A program made the position numbers and the translations under genes. A stretch of DNA of 44,540 nucleotides from Candidatus Woesearchaeota archaeon (lineage in GTDB: Archaea > Nanobdellota > Nanobdellia > Woesearchaeales > ARS49): contig JACRKG010000037.1 of assembly GCA_016215315.1 (NCBI GenBank), forward strand, positions 1 to 44,540, given 5' to 3'. Below are positions 1-8,135 of the stretch, piece by piece (positions within the stretch are counted from its first letter, which is position 1; each line of letters begins with the position of its first letter). The notes under the pieces were generated by a model. It worked only from the letters and a program-made list of their open reading frames with translations, was not told the origin of the DNA and searched no databases.

Positions 1-48
1 ATACTTTTTAACAATCCAAACTCTCTTCTTATAAGTCAATTTTGCCAT
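1..48 (-). CDS. Start of HTH/transposase-like gene (partial)
   Basis: An ATG at 48-46 on the minus strand opens a frame that runs off the left edge and reads MAKLTYKKRVWIVKKY. A GGGGTG ribosome-binding-like site lies just upstream (about 57-62), and a TATA-like element lies near 80-95. The opening resembles the N-terminal helix-turn-helix of IS481-type transposases or integrases found in archaea. That resemblance is from memory and rests on 16 residues, so the product is tentative. Confidence 0.4.
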   Translation of the reverse strand, partial: MAKLTYKKRVWIVKKY

Positions 49-159
49 ACAAAAACACCCCGAACCAAAGCAAAACCAACACAAATTAAATAGAAACCCA
101 ACTTTGTCTAGTTAAATCCTGATAGCACAATAAAAATAAAGCAAAATACGCATTAATAT

Positions 160-939
160 TTACTCAGAACAAGAGCCGCCTTTGAATGAAGTTTTTTCAA
201 TCTTCAAATAATATGCTCCGCCAGCAAACATTGTTTTCTCGCCAAGCTTAACATTATTAAGTAAATATTCTCCTAAAGGAGTTTTTACATTAATATCGCT
301 AACGCCATTTTCTGCGACATTTAACAAATTAATATCTCCAAAATTTTCTGCAGTTAATTTGAAACTAGATCTTTTGCCTTCTTGAACATAAGTGCAATGC
401 GAACCTTCTTCATCAGTTATTATGCAAACATATAATTGAGGAGTAGAATCAATACATAACTTATCTATCAGACCATCGCCAGAATTGCAATCTCTAACAC
501 CGCAGCAATTACTTGAAGGAATACATGATTGTTGTGAAGGACACCAAATATTATTTATTGCACACTCACAAGCTTTTTTGTCTTCATTCCATTTCTGACC
601 AAAATCACAAAGTTTCACTTGTTCACATTTGTTATCTACACAAACCTCTCGGTTATTACAGTCAGAAGAAGAACAACAAGAAGTTATGGGTAAGCATTTA
701 TCTTCACAAGAACGGAAATCAGGTTTGCAAGAACAAACACCTTCACTACAAGCTTGATTCTCACCACAAACCACACTTTCACATAAATTTTTTAGTTTAG
801 TTTCTGAAACTTTTATCACTACTGGTTTTTCTTTTAATGGGCTACCTAATTGATAAGTTGGTACGGTTGAATTTCCAGTTATGCAAGAAACTAATAAGAC
901 TAGAGATAATAACGCCAAAATTATAATTAATTTCTTCAT
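160..939 (-). CDS. Cys-rich secreted lipoprotein
   Basis: This 259-residue protein begins with a short basic stretch and a hydrophobic segment ending in LLVSC, a lipobox-like signal, so it is probably exported and lipid-anchored at Cys19. Residues about 50-165 hold many cysteines in CC, CxxxxC and CSxxDC patterns, like small disulphide-rich extracellular modules. The last third has few cysteines and may be a beta domain. A TATA-like element near 965-976 sits about 30 bases before the ATG, so it is probably transcribed alone with a very short leader. The family is not recognised. The Cys pattern resembles modules in the large surface protein at 22687-27399, which suggests a shared extracellular role. 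Confidence 0.75.
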   Translation of the reverse strand: MKKLIIILALLSLVLLVSCITGNSTVPTYQLGSPLKEKPVVIKVSETKLKNLCESVVCGENQACSEGVCSCKPDFRSCEDKCLPITSCCSSSDCNNREVCVDNKCEQVKLCDFGQKWNEDKKACECAINNIWCPSQQSCIPSSNCCGVRDCNSGDGLIDKLCIDSTPQLYVCIITDEEGSHCTYVQEGKRSSFKLTAENFGDINLLNVAENGVSDINVKTPLGEYLLNNVKLGEKTMFAGGAYYLKIEKTSFKGGSCSE

Positions 940-1107
940 TACTGTTTGTGTTAAATGAATAAAAATATAAAGTTAATCCAAAGCTTTAAGAACAAATAAT
1001 AATACTATGATTAACTTCTACTTAGACCATTTAAAGATTTGCTTTTTGATGTCTCTTAATCTCCAATAAAATTCAGATAACGTAGATTGCCGTTGATTAC
1101 AGAGGCA

Positions 1108-2154
1108 CTAATTGTATTTGAACTCCCCTTTTATTCTTACCGTATGATGATTAACCTGTCCTTCTGCTTTTACTGAAATTTTGAACGATCCTTCTTTTCC
1201 AGTTCCAAAAAAGAACTCTGTATCTGGATGAAATTCGGGATTATACTGAGCAAGTTCTGCCATTTTTTTAGAAACCTCTTGTCTGGGTAATCTTGAATCA
1301 TAGAGATTTCCCGTTAGTTCTACAATTTTTTTGAATGCAGAAGGAACATCTATTAATAAATCACTTCCTTGTTTAAATTCAGAAACTTTTGTTTTGTTTA
1401 ACTCTCTTGATGCTAAATAATAAGCTTCAAAACCTATCATGGACTTTTTTAATTTTTTAACTCTGCCATCATAACACCGTTCAAAGTCTACAAAAATTTT
1501 GTAGCCTCCGATTTTTACACCAGAAGAATTTCTTATTTCTTTTTCAGGAAATTCTATTTTTAGATCGGTGTTTTCAACTAAAAAATAACTTCCTTGTAAA
1601 TCTCTAGTTTTAGAATTACCAAAAACAGGAATGTTTTTAGAATCAACCCTAGAAGAGTTGAAGCCAGAAGCATATTTATTATTAAAAAAACTCAAACCTT
1701 CCTCTTGTGATTTAGCATTTTCTAAACATAAAGCTAAAACAAGAGAAGAACAAGATTCACCAGACCAATAATTAACCGTGTTAGAATAATTTAGAAAATC
1801 ATCAAATAAACTAACTCTAGTAGAATTAGTCCTAGCAACTTCAGTTTTTTTACATTTACCTAATAAGCTAGTCAAATAATTTTCTGTTTCACTAACATAA
1901 CAATTTAGTCTTGGTAAAGAACCATACCGATCCGTTATTTCTCTCCTTCCCAAAAAACCTCTCACCGAAGATAAATCTGCCACTGCATCTTCAAGAGAAG
2001 CATGAGTCATATCAGTAAGTGCACTTGCTTTTACTTCCTTAACTAGATCCTCTATAAAAAATGCCAAAGAATCTGGCTTGGAATATCTACATAAAAGCTC
2101 CTTTAATCCATCACTGGATGATGCACAATTTAGTAACCTTATTCTTTTATTCAT
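1108..2154 (-). CDS. Hypothetical protein, 348 aa
   Basis: No family is recognised. The protein has no signal peptide and no clear membrane segment, so it is probably cytosolic. It is mixed alpha/beta in character with several scattered cysteines. The C-terminal part (residues about 200-348), with KIEFPEKEIR and a final FKISVKAEGQ stretch, looks beta-rich. The ATG at 2154 is preceded by a TATA-like element (fwd 2183-2192), which fits a short leader. It is transcribed divergently from the ACT-domain gene, with a small perfect inverted repeat between them. Confidence 0.6.
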   Translation of the reverse strand: MNKRIRLLNCASSSDGLKELLCRYSKPDSLAFFIEDLVKEVKASALTDMTHASLEDAVADLSSVRGFLGRREITDRYGSLPRLNCYVSETENYLTSLLGKCKKTEVARTNSTRVSLFDDFLNYSNTVNYWSGESCSSLVLALCLENAKSQEEGLSFFNNKYASGFNSSRVDSKNIPVFGNSKTRDLQGSYFLVENTDLKIEFPEKEIRNSSGVKIGGYKIFVDFERCYDGRVKKLKKSMIGFEAYYLASRELNKTKVSEFKQGSDLLIDVPSAFKKIVELTGNLYDSRLPRQEVSKKMAELAQYNPEFHPDTEFFFGTGKEGSFKISVKAEGQVNHHTVRIKGEFKYN

Positions 2155-2216
2155 TTCTATTGCAAAAACCCCAAATTATTACTATATAAATAGCTTTTTA
2201 AAGGTTGTGACAAAAA

Positions 2217-2230
2217 GACATATAAATGTC
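2217..2230. promoter_or_regulatory. Inverted repeat in divergent promoter region
   Basis: GACAT-ATAA-ATGTC is a perfect 5-bp inverted repeat between two divergent genes, upstream of both TATA-like elements. It could be an operator. It is short and AT-rich, so chance is possible. Confidence 0.35.
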
Positions 2231-2310
2231 AAATAGTAACATCTTTTAATGAGCCTTGACATATTTCAGATAAATTTATAAACTTTGAACTTTAAAATGC
2301 CTTCTGGGGT

Positions 2311-2949
2311 GTGAAATTGGACAATATCAATCAAACTATTTGGAATTTAATAAGAAAAGATGCGGCAATCCAAAAAGATTTACAAAGAAAAATTATCAAT
2401 ATGCGAGCATTAGCAAAGCATCTGATCCAAAAAAATCAATTGAGTGCTAGTCTTGATGCAGTTATTTCTGCAATACGAAGATTCCAAACAAAAGATGAAT
2501 TTAGAGAAGAAGACAAAAAAGTATTAAACGTGTTTAAGGGCTCAATAATTTCTACAAAAAATAACATAACTTGTCTTAGTCTATCCATCTCAGTAATAGA
2601 ACTTTGCGAAAAAATACAAGCTCTTAAAAAAAACAGTCATGCATACAAAATAGCAACTGGAGATACCGAAGCAAAAATAATGATTGATACTCCAAAATTA
2701 GAAGAAACAAAAAAATTATTCCCTCAAGACAACATAACCAAAGAAGAAAGAGACTTGAGTGAAATCAGCGTTAAATTATCAGAAAAAGCACTAAACACTA
2801 AAGGAGTATTAGCAAAAATAGCCGGAGAAATAGCATTAGCAAACATAAACATAAAAGAAATAATAATATGTCCCCCTTCATTCTATATATTTGTTAAACA
2901 AACGGACATAGTCAAGGCACACGAGTCAATACTAAAGCTCGCGATATAA
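2311..2949 (+). CDS. ACT-domain protein (predicted small-molecule-responsive regulator)
   Basis: This 212-residue protein has an N-terminal helical region (about 1-100) that could form a DNA-binding or dimerisation unit. Its C-terminal part, about 160-210, reads GVLAKIAGEIALANINIKEI and then FYIFVKQTDIVKAHESIL. This is a typical ACT beta-alpha-beta pattern, a fold that binds amino acids or other small ligands. The GTG at 2311 is chosen because a TATA-like element (about 2272-2283) lies 25-30 bases upstream, as in leaderless archaeal genes. A TTG at 2317 behind GGGGTG is an alternative start. What it regulates cannot be read from the context. Confidence 0.6.
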   Translation: MKLDNINQTIWNLIRKDAAIQKDLQRKIINMRALAKHLIQKNQLSASLDAVISAIRRFQTKDEFREEDKKVLNVFKGSIISTKNNITCLSLSISVIELCEKIQALKKNSHAYKIATGDTEAKIMIDTPKLEETKKLFPQDNITKEERDLSEISVKLSEKALNTKGVLAKIAGEIALANINIKEIIICPPSFYIFVKQTDIVKAHESILKLAI

Positions 2950-2951
2950 AT

Positions 2952-2998
2952 CGCGGCCGTTAAAGGATTAAAAACTTCAAAATATACTTGCGACCGCG
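2952..2998 (+). terminator. GC-rich inverted repeat after the ACT-domain gene
   Basis: CGCGGCCG (2952-2959) can pair with CGACCGCG (2991-2998), 7 of 8 positions, just after the stop codon. It stands out in AT-rich surroundings. There is no long T tract after it, so its role as a terminator is uncertain. Confidence 0.35.
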
Positions 2999-3091
2999 GG
3001 AATCAAACAAAGTTTGTGATGACTTCTCAGGGTTTCAAAACCAAAAGTATTTATACCTGAATTCCTTTTTTTAACAAAAAAGAGTTGAAAA

Positions 3092-4075
3092 ATGACTAAC
3101 TTAGCAATAAATGGTTTTGGAAGAATTGGAAGACTAGCACTACAACACGCATTAATGAATAAAAACATAAATGTGGTTGCAATAAATGACTTAGCAAACA
3201 CAGAAACATTAGCACACTTGCTAAAATATGATAGTGTTTATGGTAAATTTCCAGGAAAAGTAAGCCATTCTGAAAAGCACTTAATAATTAACAACAAACA
3301 AATACCTGTTTTTGCAGAAAAAGAACCAGAAAAATTACCTTGGAAAGAAAACCAAGTTGACGTAGTTCTAGAATGCACCGGGTTTTTCACAAAAAAAGAA
3401 GGTGCAGAAAAACATCTCAAAGCAGGAGCAAAAAAAGTAATAATAAGTGCGCCATCAAAAGACCCCGATGTGACAATCGTTTTAGGAGTTAACGAAAAAG
3501 TTTACGACAAAAAAAAACACAACATAATAAGCAATGGATCATGCACTACAAATGCAACAGCACCACTAGCAAAAGTACTAAATGACGCATTAGGAATCAC
3601 AAAAGGATTAATGGTAACAGTGCACGCTTACACTGCAACACAAAAACTAGTTGACGGTCCCGGAGAAGATTTGAGAAGAGCTAGAGCTGCTGCTCAAAAC
3701 ATAATTCCAACAACAACAGGAGCAGCAATATCAGTAATAGATGTTCTTCCCGAATTAAAAGGAAAATTGGATGGGTTCGCAATGAGAGTTCCAGTGGTGT
3801 GTGGAAGCATAATCACATTATATGCCAATGTCAAAAAAAGAGCAAGCACTGAAAAAATAAATGAATTATTCAAAAAAGCAAGCAGACGTATGCCTGCAAT
3901 ACTAGAATATTCAAATGAACCATTAGTGAGCACAGACATAATAAAAAATACGCATTCATGTATTTTTGATAGTTTAATGACAAAAGTAGTTGATGACTTG
4001 GTGTGTGTTTCAGGATGGTATGATAATGAATGGGGATATAGTGCAAGACTAATAGATCTTGTAAAGATATTGTAA
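3092..4075 (+). CDS. gap: Class I glyceraldehyde-3-phosphate dehydrogenase
   Basis: This 327-residue enzyme oxidises and phosphorylates glyceraldehyde 3-phosphate in glycolysis. The N-terminus INGFGRIGRLAL is the Rossmann dinucleotide loop. N32-D33 after the second strand suggest NAD preference. SCTTNATAP carries the catalytic Cys151, and HAYTATQ carries the base His178. The C-terminus VSGWYDNEWGYSARL is the standard family signature. Length and all key motifs are intact. This is the bacterial/eukaryotic-type enzyme, not the archaeal class II enzyme, so it was probably acquired by transfer at some point. A TATA-like element at 3044-3055 precedes a leader of about 20 bases. PAC2 follows with its own promoter. 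Confidence 0.96.
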   Translation: MTNLAINGFGRIGRLALQHALMNKNINVVAINDLANTETLAHLLKYDSVYGKFPGKVSHSEKHLIINNKQIPVFAEKEPEKLPWKENQVDVVLECTGFFTKKEGAEKHLKAGAKKVIISAPSKDPDVTIVLGVNEKVYDKKKHNIISNGSCTTNATAPLAKVLNDALGITKGLMVTVHAYTATQKLVDGPGEDLRRARAAAQNIIPTTTGAAISVIDVLPELKGKLDGFAMRVPVVCGSIITLYANVKKRASTEKINELFKKASRRMPAILEYSNEPLVSTDIIKNTHSCIFDSLMTKVVDDLVCVSGWYDNEWGYSARLIDLVKIL

Positions 4076-4158
4076 AATTGGAGAAACGGTGTTTGTTTGC
4101 GTCTGCAACAACTAAAAATTTTTAAATAACAAAAAACAAAATAAAACGAGGTGTAAAA

Positions 4159-4875
4159 ATGATCGAACTAACAAAAAAACCTAAAGGAGCAACAGTAATA
4201 GAAGGCTTTCCCGGATTAGGAGTTGTAAGCACAATAACAACAAGTTACTTAATAGAAAATTTAGAAACAGAACAAATAGGAAAATTTCATTTTGAAGAAA
4301 AAGAAGTAGCACCAATAATTTCAATACACAACTGTAAACTAATAGATCCAGTAAGCATTCATTACAGTAAGAAATACAACCTAGTAATAATACACTCAAT
4401 AACATCCCCACTCTACATCGAGTGGAAAGCAGCAAATTTTGTATTAGCTCTTTGTGAAGAACTGAAAGCAAAAGAGCTAGTGAGCGTCGAAGGAATTGCA
4501 TCACCACCAACAGACAAAAAAAAAGAAAGCAGTTCATACTATTTTACAACAAACAAAGAAATGGAAAAAAAAGTATTAAACATAGGTCTCTCATGTTTAG
4601 GAGAAGGATCAATAATAGGAGTAACAGCAGCATTATTAGAAAAAGCAAACTTACCAATGACTGCATTCTTTGCAGACACATTCAGTAATTTACCAGACAG
4701 CAGAGCAGCAGCAAAACTAATAGAAGTATTAGATAAATATTTAGGACTAAAAATAGACTATGATCCATTACTCAAGCAAGCAGAAACTTTTGAAAAAGCA
4801 ATAAAAGACATATACAAAAAAGCAGCAGAAACACAAGAAGTAAAAGAGAAAAAAGACTTAAGCTATTTCGCTTAA
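4159..4875 (+). CDS. PAC2-family protein (proteasome-assembly chaperone type)
   Basis: This 238-residue protein carries the PAC2/DUF75 signatures: an opening GATVIEGFPGLGVVST, a central EGIASPP segment, GEGSIIGVTAALLEKA, and the MTAFFADTFSNLPDSRAAA segment. PAC2 proteins have a purine-nucleoside-phosphorylase-like fold. In archaea their relatives are linked to proteasome assembly, but the exact substrate is not known. The start is supported by GAGGTG at 4149-4154 and a TATA-like box at 4116-4128. A strong hairpin overlaps the stop codon and probably ends the transcript. No proteasome gene is nearby. Confidence 0.88.
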   Translation: MIELTKKPKGATVIEGFPGLGVVSTITTSYLIENLETEQIGKFHFEEKEVAPIISIHNCKLIDPVSIHYSKKYNLVIIHSITSPLYIEWKAANFVLALCEELKAKELVSVEGIASPPTDKKKESSSYYFTTNKEMEKKVLNIGLSCLGEGSIIGVTAALLEKANLPMTAFFADTFSNLPDSRAAAKLIEVLDKYLGLKIDYDPLLKQAETFEKAIKDIYKKAAETQEVKEKKDLSYFA

Positions 4876-4899
4876 GATTTTTTGTAAACAAAAAATCTT
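4874..4899 (+). terminator. Perfect 11-bp hairpin after PAC2
   Basis: AAGATTTTTTG and CAAAAAATCTT form perfect 11-bp arms around a 4-base loop, overlapping the PAC2 stop codon. The T-rich strand would serve as an archaeal terminator. Confidence 0.6.
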
Positions 4900-4941
4900 T
4901 GTCAAAAAGTTTTTAAGTAATATGTTGAATTTAGACTAGAA

Positions 4942-5304
4942 ATGAAAGCTTTAAAGAAGCTAGCAACTTTAAGCGCTCTTGCAATAGCATTAACTTTACC
5001 AGGATGTGCAACCCTCAAAGGAACTTTAGGCGGGGCAATAAGCAGTCCTCATGAACGAATTGATAATGTTGTTTCACATCATAAAATGCCTAAAGAAATT
5101 TGCTTAATAGTGGGACATGTTCCTGCAGAAGTTGTTTACGTACCTTTAGGACTAGTGTACCTAACATTAACTATTCCTGAAGGAATTATTAAAGGATTTT
5201 TTTATGGAATAAAAGCAGATGCGTACAGATTAGAGCACGGTAAATATCCTGAAAATTATGAAAGTATGAGACCCTGGGTTGCAAAATACAAACATGAAAA
5301 ATAA
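4942..5304 (+). CDS. Small lipoprotein, first of a tandem pair
   Basis: This 120-residue protein has a signal peptide ending in LTLPGC, a lipobox-like site. After the Cys comes a Gly-rich stretch (LKGTLGGAISSP). A hydrophobic patch about residues 58-90 (EVVYVPLGLVYLTLTIPEGI) follows, then a conserved-looking end with KYPENY and PW. The next gene has the same order of elements, so the two are paralogs. The two frames overlap by 11 bases, so they are probably translated together. The family is unknown; bacterial exosortase or outer-surface lipoproteins of similar style exist but cannot be confirmed here. Confidence 0.75.
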   Translation: MKALKKLATLSALAIALTLPGCATLKGTLGGAISSPHERIDNVVSHHKMPKEICLIVGHVPAEVVYVPLGLVYLTLTIPEGIIKGFFYGIKADAYRLEHGKYPENYESMRPWVAKYKHEK

Positions 5305-5605
5305 AATACTACTTTGCACACTACTTTTTTGTTTGAGCGGTTGTAGGATCGTCGGAGGAACAGTAGGTGGAGCAGTTTACATGCCAATTGAATCAGTAAA
5401 AGAATTCAACAAAGAAAAAGACAACACTCTCGCTTCAAAAGTATTAACCCCCGTAATAAGTATTGGTTACGGAGCAATATCAGTACCAATTGGCGCATGG
5501 GAAGGATTTTACTGGGGCTTACAGGCAGAAATTTACAATTACGGCGAAGGAAAAGAACCAGAAAACTACGTTTGGTATAAGCCTTGGGATAGAAGCGAGA
5601 AATAA
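5294..5605 (+). CDS. Small lipoprotein, second of a tandem pair
   Basis: This protein is 103 residues long when started at the ATG at 5294 (MKNKILLC). An upstream ATG at 5279 would place charged residues before the signal, so 5294 is preferred. The signal ends in FCLSGC. It is followed by GGTVGGAVYMP, a hydrophobic patch with VPIGAWEGFYWG, and EPENYVWYKPW. These match the order of motifs in the preceding gene. The start overlaps the end of that gene, pointing to a duplicated, co-translated pair of surface lipoproteins. Confidence 0.75.
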   Translation: MKNKILLCTLLFCLSGCRIVGGTVGGAVYMPIESVKEFNKEKDNTLASKVLTPVISIGYGAISVPIGAWEGFYWGLQAEIYNYGEGKEPENYVWYKPWDRSEK

Positions 5606-5749
5606 ACTCACTTTTTCATAATTTATATTTCTAGTAGTGGAAACCTAGTGCCTAATCACTAATTTGGTTAGTCAATGCACGATCGCTTTTTTAAAAATAT
5701 CAACAACTCGCAAACAAGTTATTAAGGTTCCCGCCCAGTCATCAAATAC

Positions 5750-5777
5750 CATAAACCCTAAACCAGGAACTATAAAC
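5750..5777 (+). repeat. Heptamer repeat array (4 units)
   Basis: Four consecutive 7-base units CATAAAC, CCTAAAC, CAGGAAC, TATAAAC, matching the degenerate unit YRYRAAC found at several other places in the window. Confidence 0.75.
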
Positions 5778-5869
5778 TTTTTGCTAGGCACCATCCCAAC
5801 ACCCAAAAAACACTTCAAAACTATTATTTTTACCCTACCCGAAACTCACAAATCAATCCTCCTAGTTAC

Positions 5870-5897
5870 TGCAAACTGTAAACTATAAACTATGAAC
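5870..5897 (+). repeat. Heptamer repeat array (4 units)
   Basis: Four consecutive units TGCAAAC, TGTAAAC, TATAAAC, TATGAAC without spacing. This array lies in the same convergent intergenic region as the array at 5750-5777, in the same orientation. Confidence 0.8.
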
Positions 5898-6091
5898 TAA
5901 AAGAAGTCTCACTTTTAGGCATATTTTTTCAATATTAAAGTAAGATGATTTGATTCATTCTGGCAAGACACCGGAATAAGTTATCCCAAAATAGATGATA
6001 GTATTTAGTTAATTATCCCGACGAAGTTTTCACTAAAAAAATAAAAAAAATTATTAAAAAAGTGAGAAAAAAAACTAGAAAAGAATATTTT

Positions 6092-6385
6092 TTAATTTTT
6101 TATAGAATTAATCTTCTCCTCTAATTTTCCAGTAAAACATTCAATACGATAAAAAAGAAAACCCGCTAAGCAACCATCCACAGCACCAACAGCAGTAGTG
6201 CAAGCAACTGTTGCAGCATATCTCCAACCACAATCAAAAGCATTACCTAAATTTGACAAGTGTTCTGGGTTTTCAGTAAATCTATTGTAAACCATAAAAG
6301 CACCAAGAATACCACTAAGGCCTGCGCCAATCAAAGTAAATGTTTTAGCATATTTCTTAGTATATTCTTTCAGTTTTTCATCCAT
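6092..6385 (-). CDS. Small membrane protein with two TM segments
   Basis: This is a 97-residue protein starting at the ATG at 6385 (a TTG six bases upstream is unlikely). Its N-terminus is charged. Two hydrophobic segments follow at about residues 15-34 (FTLIGAGLSGILGAFMVY) and 50-80 (YAATVACTTAVGAVDGCLAGF), the second with three Cys. No family is recognised. A similar two-TM, Gly/Ala-rich design is seen in the protein at 42241-42600. Confidence 0.6.
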   Translation of the reverse strand: MDEKLKEYTKKYAKTFTLIGAGLSGILGAFMVYNRFTENPEHLSNLGNAFDCGWRYAATVACTTAVGAVDGCLAGFLFYRIECFTGKLEEKINSIKN

Positions 6386-6942
6386 AAGCAAAAGGAAAGA
6401 AAGTGGACTTTTTAAAACTAATTATCTATCACCAAAAATAAGATTTTCCTAACCCGCCAAAAATCAAATTTCAAAAACAAAAAATCAGTATCCTAGTTTG
6501 TAAGCAATAACACCTTAATTTCAATAAAAAGCCACATTTTGGCAACTTTATCGTCAATAACCAGGGTTATAGAACAAATACACCTTGACCTCATTTGTCG
6601 GAATAAAGAGAGAAAAGCAGGGAAAATCCCGACGGGGAAGGGATTAATGGAGAATGAAGTAGTTTTGAAAAAACCCAAAAATAAGAAAGTGCAAAAGTTG
6701 TCGGAAAAAAAGAAGAAAAATTCTTTTTAGAGCAAAAAATAACAAAAGAAGTCTTAAAAGAAGATATCAGAACACCTTTTTTCAAAAAAGTTAAAAATTT
6801 GGCAAGAAAGAACGTAAAAATGAGGGTTTTTGAAGCAAAAATCAAGCCAAGAAATGTCAAAAATAGACGCTGTCGGGAAAATGGGTGAAACGCTTCAGGA
6901 ATAAAGGAAAAATTAATAAATAAGTGAGTACGTAAAAAATCC
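6386..6942. other. Intergenic stretch without a convincing gene
   Basis: About 555 bases without a supported gene. A 63-codon plus-strand frame at 6539-6730 is extremely Lys-rich, has no ribosome binding site and no recognisable domain. A TATA-like element near 6910-6920 probably serves the next gene. Confidence 0.4.
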
Positions 6943-7440
6943 ATGAAGATTCAGCTTGAAAAAAAAGAGGCATTAGATCAAGCAAGCAGTGAAGAACTAT
7001 CAAAAACATTGCTAGCAAGATTCGGATTATTACCTAGAAAAAAAGACGGTAGCGCTCAAATGCACAAACTACTTTTAGAACTCTACGAAAGAAAAAAACA
7101 AGCAAACAAAGATAGACGACCAGAACTAGCAGTTATGCCTGTAGAAAACATGGGTGTATTTGCAGGGATAAAAAGACAAACAATGTACGATTATTTAAGA
7201 AGATGGCTAGATCTTAACGTACTCAAAAAGACTTCTTTCGTCAATGAAGGAAGAGTTGTAATAGGATATGAGCTTAATGGAACAAACTTAGAAAACGCAT
7301 TCAGAAAAGCAGAACAAACAATCAAAAATCACCTAGATGACAGCTTTAAAATTATAGAAAATCTTCAAGGAGAACTAAAGAAAGAAAAATTAAGAAAAGA
7401 TGGCGTTCCTGAAGAAACAGACTTAGTTAACAGTTCATAG
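6943..7440 (+). CDS. Winged-helix-type regulator, 165 aa
   Basis: The central part (about residues 55-105) reads VFAGIKRQTMYDYLRRWLDLNVLKKTSF followed by VIGYELNG, a helix-turn-helix and wing pattern. The C-terminal 50 residues are a charged helix likely to form a coiled coil (NHLDDSFKIIENLQGELKKEK). It is probably a DNA-binding transcription regulator whose targets are unknown. A TATA-like element about 27 bases upstream fits a leaderless transcript. The stop codon is the first base step of a heptamer repeat element that fills the gap to the convergent gene. Confidence 0.6.
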   Translation: MKIQLEKKEALDQASSEELSKTLLARFGLLPRKKDGSAQMHKLLLELYERKKQANKDRRPELAVMPVENMGVFAGIKRQTMYDYLRRWLDLNVLKKTSFVNEGRVVIGYELNGTNLENAFRKAEQTIKNHLDDSFKIIENLQGELKKEKLRKDGVPEETDLVNSS

Positions 7441-7487
7441 TTTGCGGTTTACAGGACGACTGTGAACTACAGACGTAAACTCCAAAC
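7433..7487. repeat. Inverted heptamer element filling a convergent gap
   Basis: Left arm units are GTTCATA, GTTTGCG and GTTTACA. The core is GGACGAC. Right arm units are TGTGAAC, TACAGAC, a 6-base unit and TCCAAAC. The left arm overlaps the stop codon of the plus-strand gene, and the right arm touches the stop of the minus-strand gene. Confidence 0.8.
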
Positions 7488-8005
7488 TAGTTTGTTGGAC
7501 ACCAATACGTCAGAAGCGTATTTATCTTAACAATATTATTTTTTGCTTGTTCTTGACGGAATTTATCATCTAATTTAAGCAATACTGAGTTACCCTTGAA
7601 TCTTTTGCTTACTGGAATGCCTTTTTCACGCATCGAGTTAACATACAAAGAAACCAAAGGTTCTGAAAGACCTAATTTTCTTGCTATCTGACGATAAGTT
7701 ATGAATTCATTTGCTTCGTTAAGCGAATAAAGAGCAACAAAAACTTCCTTCTCTTTGTTAGTCAAAGGACTGATGTTAAACTCTTGAATTTCTTCTTTTC
7801 TTCCTTTTATCAAAAGAGAAAGTTCTTCTAATTTTTCATTCAACTTATCTATTTTGTTATGTAAGTTTTGTATTTCTTCATAACTGGCTTGAACTTCTAC
7901 AGTTGTTTCGTTTATTGATAATCTGTGGTCGTCTAATTCTTCTTTTATTTGATCCAATACAAGCTCGACAGGCATTACTGCCTTTAAGCTCCCTTGTTGT
8001 TCCAT
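7487..8005 (-). CDS. Coiled-coil plus HTH regulator, 172 aa
   Basis: The start is placed at the ATG at 8005 (MEQQGSLKAVMPVELVL) because GGGGGTG lies about 8 bases upstream; a longer frame reaches 8089 without such support. Residues about 15-75 form a long charged coiled coil. Residues about 80-145 read LTNKEKEVFVALYSLN, then ITYRQIARKLGLSEPLVSLY, a clear helix-turn-helix, followed by a short wing. It is a likely transcription regulator. It forms a pair with the similarly built protein at 8136-8759, both minus strand, separated by about 130 bases. Confidence 0.65.
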   Translation of the reverse strand: MEQQGSLKAVMPVELVLDQIKEELDDHRLSINETTVEVQASYEEIQNLHNKIDKLNEKLEELSLLIKGRKEEIQEFNISPLTNKEKEVFVALYSLNEANEFITYRQIARKLGLSEPLVSLYVNSMREKGIPVSKRFKGNSVLLKLDDKFRQEQAKNNIVKINTLLTYWCPTN

Positions 8006-8135
8006 TAAAATACACCCCCTTTTAGTCCCAATGTGTATTTGTGCTTCCGATTTCTGAGTTAGGGATTTAAAAAGATTATTGTTGCGCAAAACATAATGTT
8101 TAATGGCATAATACCAGAAAAATGCGGTTCATGAT

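Larger units (their letters stand above)
5606..6091. other. Intergenic stretch without a convincing gene
   Basis: About 485 bases lie between two convergent genes. It holds two direct heptamer-repeat arrays (listed separately) and two copies of CTCACTTTT (5608-5616 and 5908-5916). It also holds AAAAGTGAG at 6058-6066. A 74-codon frame at 5664-5888 is made largely of the repeats and is not considered a gene. Confidence 0.5.

Noticed and set aside
2941..3060. Possible tRNA or C/D-box RNA (GATTCCCGCGG-like and GTGATGA words)
   Set aside because: The T-arm stem does not pair, no cloverleaf can be drawn, and the D box would overlap the GAPDH promoter.
5664..5888. 74-codon frame in the convergent gap
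   Set aside because: Largely made of heptamer repeats and with no start signal; explained by the repeats.
6539..6730. 63-codon Lys-rich frame
   Set aside because: No ribosome binding site or promoter at a suitable distance, composition dominated by Lys from A-rich DNA, and no domain-like pattern.
7487..8089. Longer N-terminus of the coiled-coil HTH regulator starting at 8089
   Set aside because: The ATG at 8005 has a strong GGGGGTG site, and the extension has no support.
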